Origin: Spirochaetales bacterium
GTDB lineage: Bacteria; Spirochaetota; Spirochaetia; Sphaerochaetales; Sphaerochaetaceae
DNA: 48,767 bases
Assembly (NCBI GenBank): GCA_017478205.1
Contig: JAFVDZ010000001.1
Coordinates: forward strand, 1-48,767
Direction of reading: 5' to 3'
A program made the position numbers and the translations under genes. The notes beneath the pieces were generated by a model that was not told the origin of the DNA, searched no databases, and saw only the letters and a list, made by a program, of their open reading frames with translations. Shown here piece after piece: positions 7,547 to 16,093 of this stretch (the first letter of the stretch is position 1; every line of letters starts with the position of its first letter).

Positions 7547-7777
7547 ATGGAAGTAAAGAAAAGACCCGGTAGAAAGCTCGCTGCTGAGAAGAGAAGAATC
7601 GCTAGAGAGACAATGAAGCAATTCATTGGCACTCCTGAATTCTATTCACTTGACAGAAAGGTCCAGCTTGCAATCCTTCAGCTCTGTCCTTCTGTCAAAG
7701 AGCCAGTTAGAGAGGAGGAAGAAGATATCGATATTTCCCCCTTCGTAACATTTAGGAGGTTCGCAAATGCTTTCTAA
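7547..7777 (+). CDS. Small basic/acidic protein of unknown function, 76 aa
   Basis: 76 aa. The N-terminal 25 residues are strongly basic (KKRPGRKLAAEKRRIARE), then comes a neutral helix, then an acidic run EEEEDID. A strong AAGGAGAT ribosome binding site precedes the ATG. Its 3' end overlaps the next gene by 11 nt, and the next gene's ribosome binding site is inside its coding sequence, so the two are translationally coupled. The pair stands alone between a WYL regulator and an RNase D-like gene and is preceded by operator copy A, so it is probably conditionally expressed. I do not recognise the family; the charge pattern suggests nucleic-acid or protein binding. Confidence 0.65.
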   Translation: MEVKKRPGRKLAAEKRRIARETMKQFIGTPEFYSLDRKVQLAILQLCPSVKEPVREEEEDIDISPFVTFRRFANAF

Positions 7778-7913
7778 AGAAGAATTCTTTGACCAGCTTC
7801 TGATCGCAGAAGAGGAGGACAGAAAGGATAGGAAGATACAGTTCTTTCTGCTTTCCATGATCGGCATCGGAATTATATATATCACAATCCTGAGTACAAT
7901 GATGCTGATGTAG
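7767..7913 (+). CDS. 48-aa single-pass membrane miniprotein
   Basis: Short frame from ATG 7767 to TAG 7911-7913, with AGGAGG 8 nt upstream. The first 23 residues are charged (KEEFFDQLLIAEEEDRKDRK); residues 25-47 form one hydrophobic helix (FFLLSMIGIGIIYITI onward). It overlaps the 76-aa gene by 11 nt. Bitopic miniproteins of this kind include SOS-induced division inhibitors (SidA, DidA and YneA in other bacteria), toxins and regulators of membrane complexes. The tight coupling and good ribosome binding site make it likely to be real; the role is inference only. Confidence 0.6.
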   Translation: MLSKEEFFDQLLIAEEEDRKDRKIQFFLLSMIGIGIIYITILSTMMLM

Positions 7914-7949
7914 AATGAAAGTCGAATATTCTGCTATCATTGAATAGTC

Positions 7950-8807
7950 ATGGATTTCGAATATATAAAGACCGGTGAGGAGCTTTCTGCACTCATTTCA
8001 GATTTGAACAATAAAGAACGTATCGCTGTCGACTTTGAAGGGGAGTTCAATCTCCACATATACGGAGAACACCTGTGCTTGATACAGGTGTTCGATGGAG
8101 AGCGATATTACATCATCGACCCAAGAGGACATGAAATGAAGAGGGATGCTCTCATAGCCTTCTTCACATCTCCTGTAAAGAAGGTCTGGTTCGATATGCA
8201 GAGCGACAATGCTCTGATACACAAGAACTACAACACTGTTCTTAACAATGTTGTAGATACTCGTGTACTTGCAATGTGCCTTGGCTATACAGGAAATTTG
8301 ACAGGCCTTATCGAGAAATATCTTGGTATAACAACAGAGGTTACTGACAAGAAGAAGCTCCAGCAGACAAATTGGCTCAAGAGACCACTATCTCCTGAGC
8401 AGCTCAATTATGCTCTAAGTGATGTAGAATATCTTTTCCAGCTAGAGGATATCCTGACTGTGGAAGTCGAGAAGGCCGGTCTTACAAAACAGGCTGAAAC
8501 TCAGATGAAGAAAGCTCACAAGGTATCTCCTGAAAAACCCGGCTGGAAGAAAATTGGTAACTGGAAACTACTTAACGAGGAACAGAGAAAGGCAACTCGA
8601 GAATATTTCATCGCAAGAGATGTCGTTGCCAAGCGCTTCAACGTTCCAGCTTACTTTGTCCTTGATAAACATAAGATCATCACAGTTGGGAAGATATGCC
8701 CACGAAATGAGAAGGACCTCTTCAAGTACGTGGGTGATATAAACCCACGCTTTGAACGCTATCTGACAGATAGCCTGAAAAAGGCCTTTTCAAACCTGCA
8801 TCCCTAA
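7950..8807 (+). CDS. rnd: RNase D-like 3'-5' exoribonuclease
   Basis: 285 aa. The DEDDy exonuclease domain spans about 1-190 with catalytic residues visible: Asp28 and Glu30 (VDFEGE), Asp86 (FDMQSDNAL), and Tyr154/Asp158 (YALSDVEYL). The C-terminal part (about 205-285) looks like one HRDC-type helical domain. RNase D trims the 3' ends of tRNAs and other structured RNAs. It is shorter than E. coli Rnd (375 aa), which has two HRDC domains. The ATG lacks a ribosome binding site; TATCAT ends 9 nt before it. Its stop codon directly abuts the stop of the convergent molybdenum hydroxylase gene, with no terminator between. Confidence 0.88.
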   Translation: MDFEYIKTGEELSALISDLNNKERIAVDFEGEFNLHIYGEHLCLIQVFDGERYYIIDPRGHEMKRDALIAFFTSPVKKVWFDMQSDNALIHKNYNTVLNNVVDTRVLAMCLGYTGNLTGLIEKYLGITTEVTDKKKLQQTNWLKRPLSPEQLNYALSDVEYLFQLEDILTVEVEKAGLTKQAETQMKKAHKVSPEKPGWKKIGNWKLLNEEQRKATREYFIARDVVAKRFNVPAYFVLDKHKIITVGKICPRNEKDLFKYVGDINPRFERYLTDSLKKAFSNLHP

Positions 8808-11369
8808 TTACTTCTTATACGGTGTGCCTTCAAGAGGAAGGGAAGTTCTGAATATTCCGTCTCTCTTGTAATAGGCATGCTGGACTGCCGGTGCTGTTGG
8901 AATTGTACAAAGTTCTCCGATTCCCTTTGCTCCATAGGCAGCAAAGCCTCTCTTTGGGCCATTTACAAGCTGTACTTCTATTTCAGGCGTTTCTGTTGCT
9001 CTGAAAAGCCCCAAGGTTCCATATTTCGATTTGACATGTCCCTGGTCGATCTTGAAGTTCTCTGTGAGAGCATAGCCAAGACCCATTACGACACCACCTT
9101 CGACTTGGCCCTCGATGCTTGTCATATTTATGACTGTACCTGCATCGCAAGCAGCTGTAACCTTCTTTAGTCTTCCATCATCATCAAGTTCAACTACCTG
9201 TGCCGAGTAGCTATAGGCAAGGTGAGAGATTGGGTTTTCTTTCTGGCTATAGAGTGCATCTGTCAGATATGTGAATTCGCCAAAGAACTCTTGTCCTTCA
9301 AGCTCTGATATGGAAACACTCTTCAAAGCCTCTGCTAGAGCTTGAGCAGCTCTTTTGACAGCTTCACCTGTGAAGGCTGTCTGCCTTGATGCGGTACTTG
9401 TTCCTGAATTGGGTGTCCTTGCTGTATCAGGAAGCTCGACAATTATATCATCACTCTTAAGGCCTGTCGTTTCTACTGTGATCATCAAGGCAACTGTTGC
9501 AAGGCCCTGTCCCATGCAGGCAGCAGATGTCCTGATATGGATCTTTCCATCTTCGATAGAGATTCTGCAGCGTCCTGTGTCTGGTACACCAACGCCAAGA
9601 CCACTGTTCTTTAGAGCACAGGCGATACCATTCTTTGGATTGCTATAATATGCATCCCTGACTGCATCAAGACACTCGATAAGGCCAGTATCTCCTGATG
9701 CTATCTGGCCATTTGGCATGATGTCTCCTGGCTTTATCGCATTTCTGTATCTGATCTCAAATGGGTCGATTCCAACCTTTTCTGCAAGTTTATCAAGTGC
9801 ACACTCAAAAGCAAAGCAGGATTGAGTTACTCCAAAGCCTCTGAATGCACCGCTTGGGACATTGTTGGTATAGAGTGCCTTTCCTGTGATTCTTATATTC
9901 TGATAATTATAAGGACCTGCTGCATGAGTGCAGGCTCGCTGAAGTACAGGGCCACCAAGAGATGCGTATGCGCCTGTGTCGCTGATGATGTCTATTATAG
10001 AGCCTTTTATGATGCCATTTTTATCGCATCCGATGACAACATGCATATCCATTGGGTGTCTTTTTGGGTGCACATCAAGAGATTCCTGTCTTGTGAGTTT
10101 AACTTTTACAGGTCTCTTTAGAAGATATGCAGCGAGTGCAGCATGGTGCTGTACAGACATATCTTCCTTTCCTCCAAAGCCTCCTCCAACAAGAGCAGAC
10201 TTGCATCTCACTTGACTGATATCGAGTCTGAGAAGGTGGCTGATCTCTCTCTGTTCATCAAATACTGACTGCCCAGATGTATATACAAGAACGCCTTTTG
10301 TTCTATCATCATAAAGAGCTACAGCACACTCCATCTCCATGAATGCATGCTCTGTGTGCGGGGTGGAGAAATCATAGGTGACGGTATACTCACTTTCCTC
10401 TAGAGCTTTGTCGACATCACCACGTTCTAGTTTGAGCTTGTACATGATGTTGTCTCTGTCATGGTGAACGTTTATGACACCTCGCTTTTCAAGCGCTTCC
10501 TGTGCAGAGAATACACCTTCCAATTCCTCATATTCGATTTCGACAAGAGAGCAAAGTTCATCGAGAGCATCTTGATCTTCAGAGACGACCAAGCAAATTG
10601 CATCTCCTGTATAGTGTGTGATCTTGCCTTCCTGGATGAATACAGGCCAGTCCTTTACAAGGTGTCCATGCTCATTCAGAGGAACATCCTCTGCTGTGAT
10701 GACCTTGATGCACCTCTCGTCTGCTTCTGCCTTGCTCTTGTCGATCTTGACAATCCTTGCACGAGGATACTTACTTCTGATGCACTTTCCAAAGACCATG
10801 CCCTCTACGACAATATCATCTGTGTAGATTCCCTTTCCAAGAGCCTTTTCAACTGCATCGACTCTTCTCATCCTCTGGCCAAGCTTGCCTTCCTCACAGT
10901 CCCAATTGACAATCTTGTCGTTCTTGAAGTAATCGGCAGCCATCAATATGGCATCTTCAATTTTTATATATCCTGTGCAGCGACAGATATTTCCCCTGAT
11001 CGCCTTCTTTATATCAGCACGAGTTGGATTTGTATTTACATCAAGTAGTGCCTTGGCACTCATTATCATGCCAGGGATACAGAAACCACACTGTACAGCT
11101 CCTGCTTGTGCAAAGCAGTAGGAGTACACATCAGCTTCTCTTTCTGAGAGGCCCTCTATTGTGGTTATCTTCTTTCCTTGGAGCTTAGATAGAGAGAGGA
11201 TACAGGCTCTTGCTGTCTTTCCATCAACAATGACTGTACAGGCGCCACAGGCACCCTCAGAGCACCCATCCTTAGTTCCAGCAAGATGAAGCACTTCCCT
11301 CAGAAAGGGGAGAAGCTTCATATCTGTTTCGTGTTGGTATTCTTTGTTGTTGATGTTGACTGTGAACAT
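8808..11369 (-). CDS. Molybdenum hydroxylase (xanthine dehydrogenase/aldehyde oxidoreductase type)
   Basis: 853 aa in one chain. Residues 1-160 hold two [2Fe-2S] domains: the plant-type cluster DGCSEGACGAC, then QCGFC and NICRCTGY. The rest is the molybdopterin cytosine dinucleotide-binding part, with GGGFGGKE, RGFGVTQ and the GAKGIGE segment carrying the catalytic Glu. The FAD subunit or domain is absent, as in Desulfovibrio Mop and in the family annotated as selenium-dependent xanthine dehydrogenase (about 850 aa); either assignment fits. There is no in-frame TGA. ATG 11369 is chosen over an upstream TTG because GAGGG precedes it. It stands alone, with a leader of about 85 nt; cofactor genes lie at 27094-32535. 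Confidence 0.88.
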   Translation of the reverse strand: MFTVNINNKEYQHETDMKLLPFLREVLHLAGTKDGCSEGACGACTVIVDGKTARACILSLSKLQGKKITTIEGLSEREADVYSYCFAQAGAVQCGFCIPGMIMSAKALLDVNTNPTRADIKKAIRGNICRCTGYIKIEDAILMAADYFKNDKIVNWDCEEGKLGQRMRRVDAVEKALGKGIYTDDIVVEGMVFGKCIRSKYPRARIVKIDKSKAEADERCIKVITAEDVPLNEHGHLVKDWPVFIQEGKITHYTGDAICLVVSEDQDALDELCSLVEIEYEELEGVFSAQEALEKRGVINVHHDRDNIMYKLKLERGDVDKALEESEYTVTYDFSTPHTEHAFMEMECAVALYDDRTKGVLVYTSGQSVFDEQREISHLLRLDISQVRCKSALVGGGFGGKEDMSVQHHAALAAYLLKRPVKVKLTRQESLDVHPKRHPMDMHVVIGCDKNGIIKGSIIDIISDTGAYASLGGPVLQRACTHAAGPYNYQNIRITGKALYTNNVPSGAFRGFGVTQSCFAFECALDKLAEKVGIDPFEIRYRNAIKPGDIMPNGQIASGDTGLIECLDAVRDAYYSNPKNGIACALKNSGLGVGVPDTGRCRISIEDGKIHIRTSAACMGQGLATVALMITVETTGLKSDDIIVELPDTARTPNSGTSTASRQTAFTGEAVKRAAQALAEALKSVSISELEGQEFFGEFTYLTDALYSQKENPISHLAYSYSAQVVELDDDGRLKKVTAACDAGTVINMTSIEGQVEGGVVMGLGYALTENFKIDQGHVKSKYGTLGLFRATETPEIEVQLVNGPKRGFAAYGAKGIGELCTIPTAPAVQHAYYKRDGIFRTSLPLEGTPYKK

Positions 11370-11459
11370 AATGAGCCCTCTTTGCAAATAAAAAAAGTTA
11401 CAAAGGTCGCTTAGCTTCTGTCGTGTCTTGACAGCGGTCTGTGATACCGATGTTCTTAA

Positions 11460-11487
11460 ATTTTAACAGCCTCTTGTGATTTTTCAA
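11460..11487 (-). promoter_or_regulatory. Promoter of the molybdenum hydroxylase gene
   Basis: Minus strand TTGAAA (11482-11487), a 16-bp spacer, TAAAAT (11460-11465). The start point near 11453 leaves a leader of about 85 nt containing the inverted repeat CTGTC/GACAG. Confidence 0.6.
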
Positions 11488-11488
11488 C

Positions 11489-11980
11489 CTAGAAGTTTAA
11501 AATCAACTCCTTTCTTTCTGTTTCAAGCTTTGAATATGTAACGCCTGAAGCATCGAGCATCCTTCTAGAGGCAACACAGTTATCACTATCATGATATTTA
11601 TCATCGAGATAGACTATGTGCTTGATACCTGACTGGATTATCGCCTTTGCACACTCATTGCATGGAAATAGCGCAACGTAGAGAGTGCATCCGGTGAGGT
11701 CTCTGCCGATAGAGTTCAAGATTGCATTGAGTTCTGCATGGCATACATATGGATACTTTGTGTCCTTCCAGTTTCCTTCGCGGGCCCATGGGAGTACATC
11801 GTCAGAGCAACCAGTAGGAAAGCCGTTGTAGCCAACACCTACAATCCTCTTCTGGGCATTTACGATACAGGCTCCGACCTGAGTGTTTGGATCCTTTGAC
11901 CTGAGGGAAGAGAGAAGGGCGACGCCCATGAAATATTCATCCCAGGAAATGTGGTCAAGTCTCTTCGAGTTCTTATCCAT
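11489..11980 (-). CDS. dCMP deaminase family protein
   Basis: 163 aa. Zinc-dependent cytidine/deoxycytidylate deaminase fold with HAELNAI (His81, Glu83 as general acid-base) and PCNEC (Cys107, Cys110). The acidic-aromatic insert between residues 55 and 80 (CSDDVLPWAREGNW) is typical of dCMP deaminases, which convert dCMP to dUMP for dTTP synthesis. The frame runs upstream to 12118, but ATG 11980 has GGAGG at a proper distance and is where family homology begins. The gene lies 109 bp downstream of oadB on the same strand but is separated from it by a terminator, so it is probably transcribed independently. Confidence 0.9.
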   Translation of the reverse strand: MDKNSKRLDHISWDEYFMGVALLSSLRSKDPNTQVGACIVNAQKRIVGVGYNGFPTGCSDDVLPWAREGNWKDTKYPYVCHAELNAILNSIGRDLTGCTLYVALFPCNECAKAIIQSGIKHIVYLDDKYHDSDNCVASRRMLDASGVTYSKLETERKELILNF

Positions 11981-12037
11981 ACGATACCTCCATACTCTTT
12001 TGATTGTGACAATCTTTTTTTGTGTAATCAAGAGAAA

Positions 12038-12067
12038 TAAAAATGGACTGCAATCAATGCAGTCCAT
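12038..12067 (-). terminator. Terminator after oadB
   Basis: Perfect 10-bp stem ATGGACTGCA/TGCAGTCCAT with a 5-nt loop at 12043-12067, followed on the minus strand by ATTTTTATTT. It closes the oadGAB operon. Confidence 0.9.
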
Positions 12068-12089
12068 AAAAGCATTTTGTTTGATCTTA

Positions 12090-13286
12090 TCAGACCATTC
12101 CAAGCATTGTAGGAACAACCTTCATGAGAACACCTGCTGCAACCGCAGAACCGATAACACCGGATACGTTTGGACCCATGGCGTGCATGAGGAGGAAGTT
12201 CTGAGGGTCAGCTTCCTGACCAACCTTGGATGATACACGAGCAGCCATTGGAACTGCAGATACACCAGCTGAACCAATGAGTGGGTTTACTGGGTGCTTT
12301 GGATCGAGCTTGTTCATAAGCTTTGCAAGCAGTAAACCACCAGCAGTACCGATACTGAATGCGACCATACCGAGAAGGAGGATGCCGAGAGTTTCGATGT
12401 TGAGGAAGTGGTCAGCAGCCATCTTTGAACCTACGGAGAGGCCAAGGAAGATGGTTACGATGTTCATCAAAGCGTTCTGCATTGTGTCAGAAAGTCTTGT
12501 TGTAACACCGCATTCCTTTGCAAGGTTACCGAACATGAGAGCACCGATGAGAGGACAAGCAGATGGGAGCAGGAATGCACAGATTGTGATAACCATGACA
12601 GGGAAGACAATCTTCTCTGTCTTGGAGACAGCTCTGAGCTGCTGCATCTTGATAAGTCTCTCTTCCTTGGTTGTAAGAGCCTTCATGATAGGTGGCTGGA
12701 TGATTGGAACAAGAGCCATGTATGAGTAAGCTGCAACTGCGATGGAACCGAGGTAATCAGGAGCCAGATATCTGGTTACGTAGATTGCTGTAGGACCATC
12801 AGCACCACCGATGATACCGATGGATGCAGCGACCTTGAGGTCAAAGTTGATTCCAGGGATGAATGACAAGCAGAGAGCACCTACGAGAGCGAAGAAGATA
12901 CCAAGCTGTGCTGCAGCACCAAGGAGAAGAGTCTTTGGATTTGCAATAAGTGGTCCGAAGTCTGTCATTGCACCAACGCCCATGAAGATCAGAACAGGGA
13001 AGAGGCCGGATTCGATACCTGCATTGTAGAGGATCTGAATGAAGCCAATTGCACCGTTAGCTGGGTCTGGAGCGCCTGCAATATATGCATATGGAATGTT
13101 GGAAAGGATACAGCCCATACCGATTGTAACAAGCAAGAGAGGCTCGAAGCCCTTTGCAATTGCAAGGTAAAGGAGTACGAAACCAACAAGAATCATTACA
13201 AGGTTGCCCCAGCCACCCTGCTGGAGGAAACCTGCAATACCTGTAGTCTTAGCGAGCTGAACAACTCCGTTTAAAATTGCGTTCAT
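12090..13286 (-). CDS. oadB: Oxaloacetate decarboxylase beta subunit (Na+ pump)
   Basis: 398 aa, polytopic inner-membrane protein of the biotin-dependent decarboxylase Na+ pumps. It decarboxylates carboxybiotin and couples this to Na+ export. The family hallmark [11 protein letters not shown] (around residue 160) includes the Asp needed for Na+/proton movement; a second conserved segment, [19 protein letters not shown], is near the C-terminus. AAGGAG precedes the ATG, and the gene starts 12 nt after the oadA stop. A methylmalonyl-CoA or glutaconyl-CoA decarboxylase beta subunit is nearly indistinguishable; the alpha subunit next door favours oxaloacetate. Confidence 0.93.
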   Translation of the reverse strand: MNAILNGVVQLAKTTGIAGFLQQGGWGNLVMILVGFVLLYLAIAKGFEPLLLVTIGMGCILSNIPYAYIAGAPDPANGAIGFIQILYNAGIESGLFPVLIFMGVGAMTDFGPLIANPKTLLLGAAAQLGIFFALVGALCLSFIPGINFDLKVAASIGIIGGADGPTAIYVTRYLAPDYLGSIAVAAYSYMALVPIIQPPIMKALTTKEERLIKMQQLRAVSKTEKIVFPVMVITICAFLLPSACPLIGALMFGNLAKECGVTTRLSDTMQNALMNIVTIFLGLSVGSKMAADHFLNIETLGILLLGMVAFSIGTAGGLLLAKLMNKLDPKHPVNPLIGSAGVSAVPMAARVSSKVGQEADPQNFLLMHAMGPNVSGVIGSAVAAGVLMKVVPTMLGMV

Positions 13287-13298
13287 CTAGAAATCTCC

Positions 13299-15392
13299 TT
13301 AAGCAATTACCAAAATAGCCTGACCTGGCTGGAGCTGGTCACCCTGGCTTACGAGGATATCAGCAATGACACCATCGCATGGAGCGTAGATAGGATTCTC
13401 CATCTTCATAGCTTCCATGACAACGATTTCATCGTTCTTCTTTACTGCATCGCCCTTCTTGACGTTGAGGCGAAGTACGAGGCCTGGCATTGGAGCTTCA
13501 ACTGTTGTGCCATCTCCTGCTGGAGCTGCTGCTGGAGCTGGAGCTTCTGCTGCTACAGGAGCTGCCTGAGCAACTACTGTGCCACCGATTGAGAGGATGA
13601 CGTCGCCTGGCTGGAGCTGCTGGCCCTGGCTTACCTTGATTGATGTAATCTTACCATCGCATGGAGCGTAGATTGGGTTCTCCATCTTCATAGCTTCCAT
13701 AACAACGATTTCATCATTCTTCTTGACTTCGTCGCCTTCCTTTACGTTGAGGCGGAGTACGAGGCCTGGCATTGGAGCCTTGACATCTTCAGAGCCAGAA
13801 ACAACTGTAGCTGCTGCTGTAGAAGTAGCCTTGATACCGTCTGCAACTGAGAGAGGGTAGGTAACGCCATTGACAATTGCCTTATCAGCAGAAATCTTTA
13901 CGCCGTATGCCTTTCCGTTGACTGTAACTGTATATTCGCCGTTAGCATTAGCAGCTGCTGCTGGAGCATCAGCCTTCTTTGCTTCGACCTTTCTGACACC
14001 GTTGACCTTAGCCTTTCCTGTGAGATAGAGGATACCCTTCTCCTTACAGGATGCTGCGATGAAGATGTTCTCTTCTGTGATTGGAAGGTTCTCTGCTTCG
14101 AGCATCTTGATAGCTGCTTCTCTGCCCTTAGCTGGGTTCTTGTCGTTAAGATCGACAACCTTTTCCTTGGTTGGCTCGAGCTTGAGCTGTTCTGCTGCTT
14201 CCTTGACAACTTCTGGATCTGGTTCAACTGGAGTCTTACCGAAGTAACCGAGAACCATCTTGCCATAGCCTTCAGCAATCTTCTTCCATGGTCCGAACAT
14301 GACGTTGTTGAATGCCTGCTGGAAGTAGAACTGGGAAACTGGAGTTACGGAAGTGCCGAAACCACCCTTCTTAACAACATCGCCCATAGCCTCGACGATT
14401 AGTGGATACTTGTCCATGAGGCCGTTGTCTCTGAGCATCTGTGTGTTTGCTGTGAGAGCACCACCTGGGAGTGGGAAGAATGGGATATTTGCATTTACCT
14501 TTGTTGCTTCTGGTGGGAGGAAGTAGTCCTTCATGCACTCTTCGAAGACTCTCTCTGCTTCCTGAACCTTTGCAACATCGATTCCGAGGTCATAGTCAGT
14601 TCCTCTGAGTGCGTGCCACATTGTGAGGATGTCTGGCTGGCAGGTACCACCGGATACTGGGCTCATGGAGAGGTCAACCTGAGTTGCGCCGCCTTCGATA
14701 GCGGACATGTACTGCTGGATGGATACACCTGCTGTCTCGTGTGAGTGGAAAACGATACCTACATTTGGTCCGAGGAGCTTTCTAGCTCTCTTGATTGTCT
14801 CGTAGACGTTAGCTGGTGTAGAAGTACCGGAAGCATCCTTGAAACATACGGAATCGAATGGGATACCAGCATCGAGGATCTGCTTGAGGATCTTCTCGTA
14901 GAAGTCTGGGTTGTGAGCTGCTGCGTGATATGAATCTGGGAGGCTCATCATTGTGACTGTGACTTCGTGCTTAAGGCCTGCTTCGTGGATTGCCTTACCG
15001 GAATCGATGAGGTTGTTGACATCGTTGAGAGCATCGAAGTTTCTGATTGTGGTCATACCGTGCTTCTTGAACATCTGAGCGTGGAGCTTGATGATGTCTC
15101 TTGGCTGGCTATCGAGACCTACAACGTTTACACCTCTTGAGAGAGTCTGGAGGTTGGCATCTGGACCAGCTACCTGTCTGAACTCATCCATCATCTGGAA
15201 AGCATCTTCATTAGTATAGAAGTAGAGAGCCTGGAAGCGAGCACCGCCACCTGCCTCGAAGTGGGTGATGCCAGCTTCTCTAGCTGCAGCTACAGCTGGC
15301 ATGAAGTCCTTTGTAAAAACACGAGCACCGTAAACGGACTGGAAGCCGTCGCGGAATGCTGTACACATGAAATTGATCTTTTTCTTGGACAT
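13299..15392 (-). CDS. oadA: Oxaloacetate decarboxylase alpha subunit with two biotin domains
   Basis: 697 aa, cytoplasmic carboxyltransferase that moves the oxaloacetate carboxyl group to biotin. The HMGL-like TIM barrel (about 1-300) has FRDG with the metal-binding Asp, CFKDASG with the expected carbamylated Lys and HSHETAG with the His ligands. The conserved PYC/OADA region (about 300-470) follows. The C-terminus carries two biotinyl domains in tandem, each with EAMKM: biotin-acceptor Lys569 and Lys663, 94 residues apart, joined by an Ala/Pro-rich linker. Most OadA proteins (about 590-600 aa) have one. The start is supported by AAGGA 10 nt upstream. It is the middle gene of oadGAB. Confidence 0.93.
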   Translation of the reverse strand: MSKKKINFMCTAFRDGFQSVYGARVFTKDFMPAVAAAREAGITHFEAGGGARFQALYFYTNEDAFQMMDEFRQVAGPDANLQTLSRGVNVVGLDSQPRDIIKLHAQMFKKHGMTTIRNFDALNDVNNLIDSGKAIHEAGLKHEVTVTMMSLPDSYHAAAHNPDFYEKILKQILDAGIPFDSVCFKDASGTSTPANVYETIKRARKLLGPNVGIVFHSHETAGVSIQQYMSAIEGGATQVDLSMSPVSGGTCQPDILTMWHALRGTDYDLGIDVAKVQEAERVFEECMKDYFLPPEATKVNANIPFFPLPGGALTANTQMLRDNGLMDKYPLIVEAMGDVVKKGGFGTSVTPVSQFYFQQAFNNVMFGPWKKIAEGYGKMVLGYFGKTPVEPDPEVVKEAAEQLKLEPTKEKVVDLNDKNPAKGREAAIKMLEAENLPITEENIFIAASCKEKGILYLTGKAKVNGVRKVEAKKADAPAAAANANGEYTVTVNGKAYGVKISADKAIVNGVTYPLSVADGIKATSTAAATVVSGSEDVKAPMPGLVLRLNVKEGDEVKKNDEIVVMEAMKMENPIYAPCDGKITSIKVSQGQQLQPGDVILSIGGTVVAQAAPVAAEAPAPAAAPAGDGTTVEAPMPGLVLRLNVKKGDAVKKNDEIVVMEAMKMENPIYAPCDGVIADILVSQGDQLQPGQAILVIA
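13363..13782. repeat. Intragenic tandem duplication of the biotinyl-domain coding sequence
   Basis: Two copies of about 135 bp inside oadA, offset by exactly 282 bp (94 codons); for example, the EAMKM codons lie at 13401-13415 and 13683-13697. By eye they are close to 90 percent identical, with mostly third-position differences. This means both copies have been kept functional since duplication or gene conversion. Confidence 0.8.
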
Positions 15393-15416
15393 TTTTTTCT
15401 ATTCCTTATTTTGTTG

Positions 15417-15683
15417 TCATTTTCTGTTTCTCGCGTATGCAGCCGCAATAGCAGCAGCAACCTCCGAATCCTGTGCGCCGGCAGCAGCTGCCTTTGGAGC
15501 GCTTCTCTTTACTGGAGCTGGAGCCTTTTCAGGTGCAATTTTTGCAACTATCTTGCTCATAGCCTTTGTAGCGAAGATCAGGATGGTCAAGAATACGAAT
15601 ACAGTTCCCATACCAAGAACGAGAAGGATGAAGCCCTCTCCAAGCTGGGATACCAGTTCCGCATTAGTCATGAGTGGTACCAT
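15417..15683 (-). CDS. oadG: Oxaloacetate decarboxylase gamma subunit
   Basis: 88 aa. One N-terminal membrane helix (about 14-40, GFILLVLGMGTVFVFLTILIF) is followed by an Ala/Pro/Lys-rich linker and a short C-terminal helix (EVAAAIAAAYARNRK), the layout of OadG, which assembles the alpha and beta subunits and helps bind Zn. A good AGGAGA ribosome binding site supports ATG 15683. It is the first gene of oadGAB and lies 24 nt before oadA. The hallmark C-terminal His/Asp residues of enterobacterial OadG are not obvious here. Confidence 0.88.
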   Translation of the reverse strand: MVPLMTNAELVSQLGEGFILLVLGMGTVFVFLTILIFATKAMSKIVAKIAPEKAPAPVKRSAPKAAAAGAQDSEVAAAIAAAYARNRK

Positions 15684-16093
15684 GTATCTTTCTCCTATTT
15701 GTGCAGATTTATTTTTTTAAACAATAGTTTCAGCTTATTAAATATAAAGTGAAATGCGAAATCTTTTCAACAAGGTGTAACCTTCACAGATTGTATTTCA
15801 GCACAATTTTTCCTTCTTTTCCGTTCAGAAAACCTCTGTTCTGAAAAGAAGATAGGAATTATGAAAATTTTTCAAAGATATTCATGACATATGTGAATTG
15901 TTTTATATGGTTCAAAAAGAATGAAAGGGAATAAATATATTTTTTGATTGGTAAAAGTTAGCAGGAGCTAACATTATACAATGTAATATTTTATCTTGAA
16001 AATATAATTAGAAAAAATGTAGACTAATCAAATCTTTAAACTTACCATTCAAAAGACAAAACTTTTATTTAGTTTCCACAATAGGGGGTATTT
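15684..16093. promoter_or_regulatory. Divergent oadGAB / hydCBA control region
   Basis: Minus-strand promoter for oadG: TTGAAA (15765-15770), 18 bp, TATATT (15741-15746). Plus-strand promoter for hydC: TTGAAA (15996-16001), 18 bp, TAGACT (16020-16025); a weaker one starts at TTGGTA 15948. Inverted repeats: TTCAGAA/TTCTGAA at 15824-15845 with outer CTTCTT/AAGAAG pairing; TGAAAATTTTTCA at 15862-15874; ATTCA, 9 nt, TGAAT nearby; and GTTAGC, 4 nt, GCTAAC at 15957-15972, which falls inside the weaker hyd promoter. The 410 bp contain no gene. The density of palindromes suggests shared redox or carbon control. Confidence 0.6.

Noticed and set aside
8805-8810. Missing terminator between convergent rnd and molybdenum hydroxylase genes
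   Set aside because: The stops are directly adjacent and no hairpin is visible, but such arrangements are common and could simply rely on Rho.
15862-15874. Rex operator in the oad/hyd region
   Set aside because: The core TGAAAATTTTTCA is palindromic, but the flanking bases of a Rex site (TTGT and ACAA) do not match, so it is left as an unnamed palindrome.
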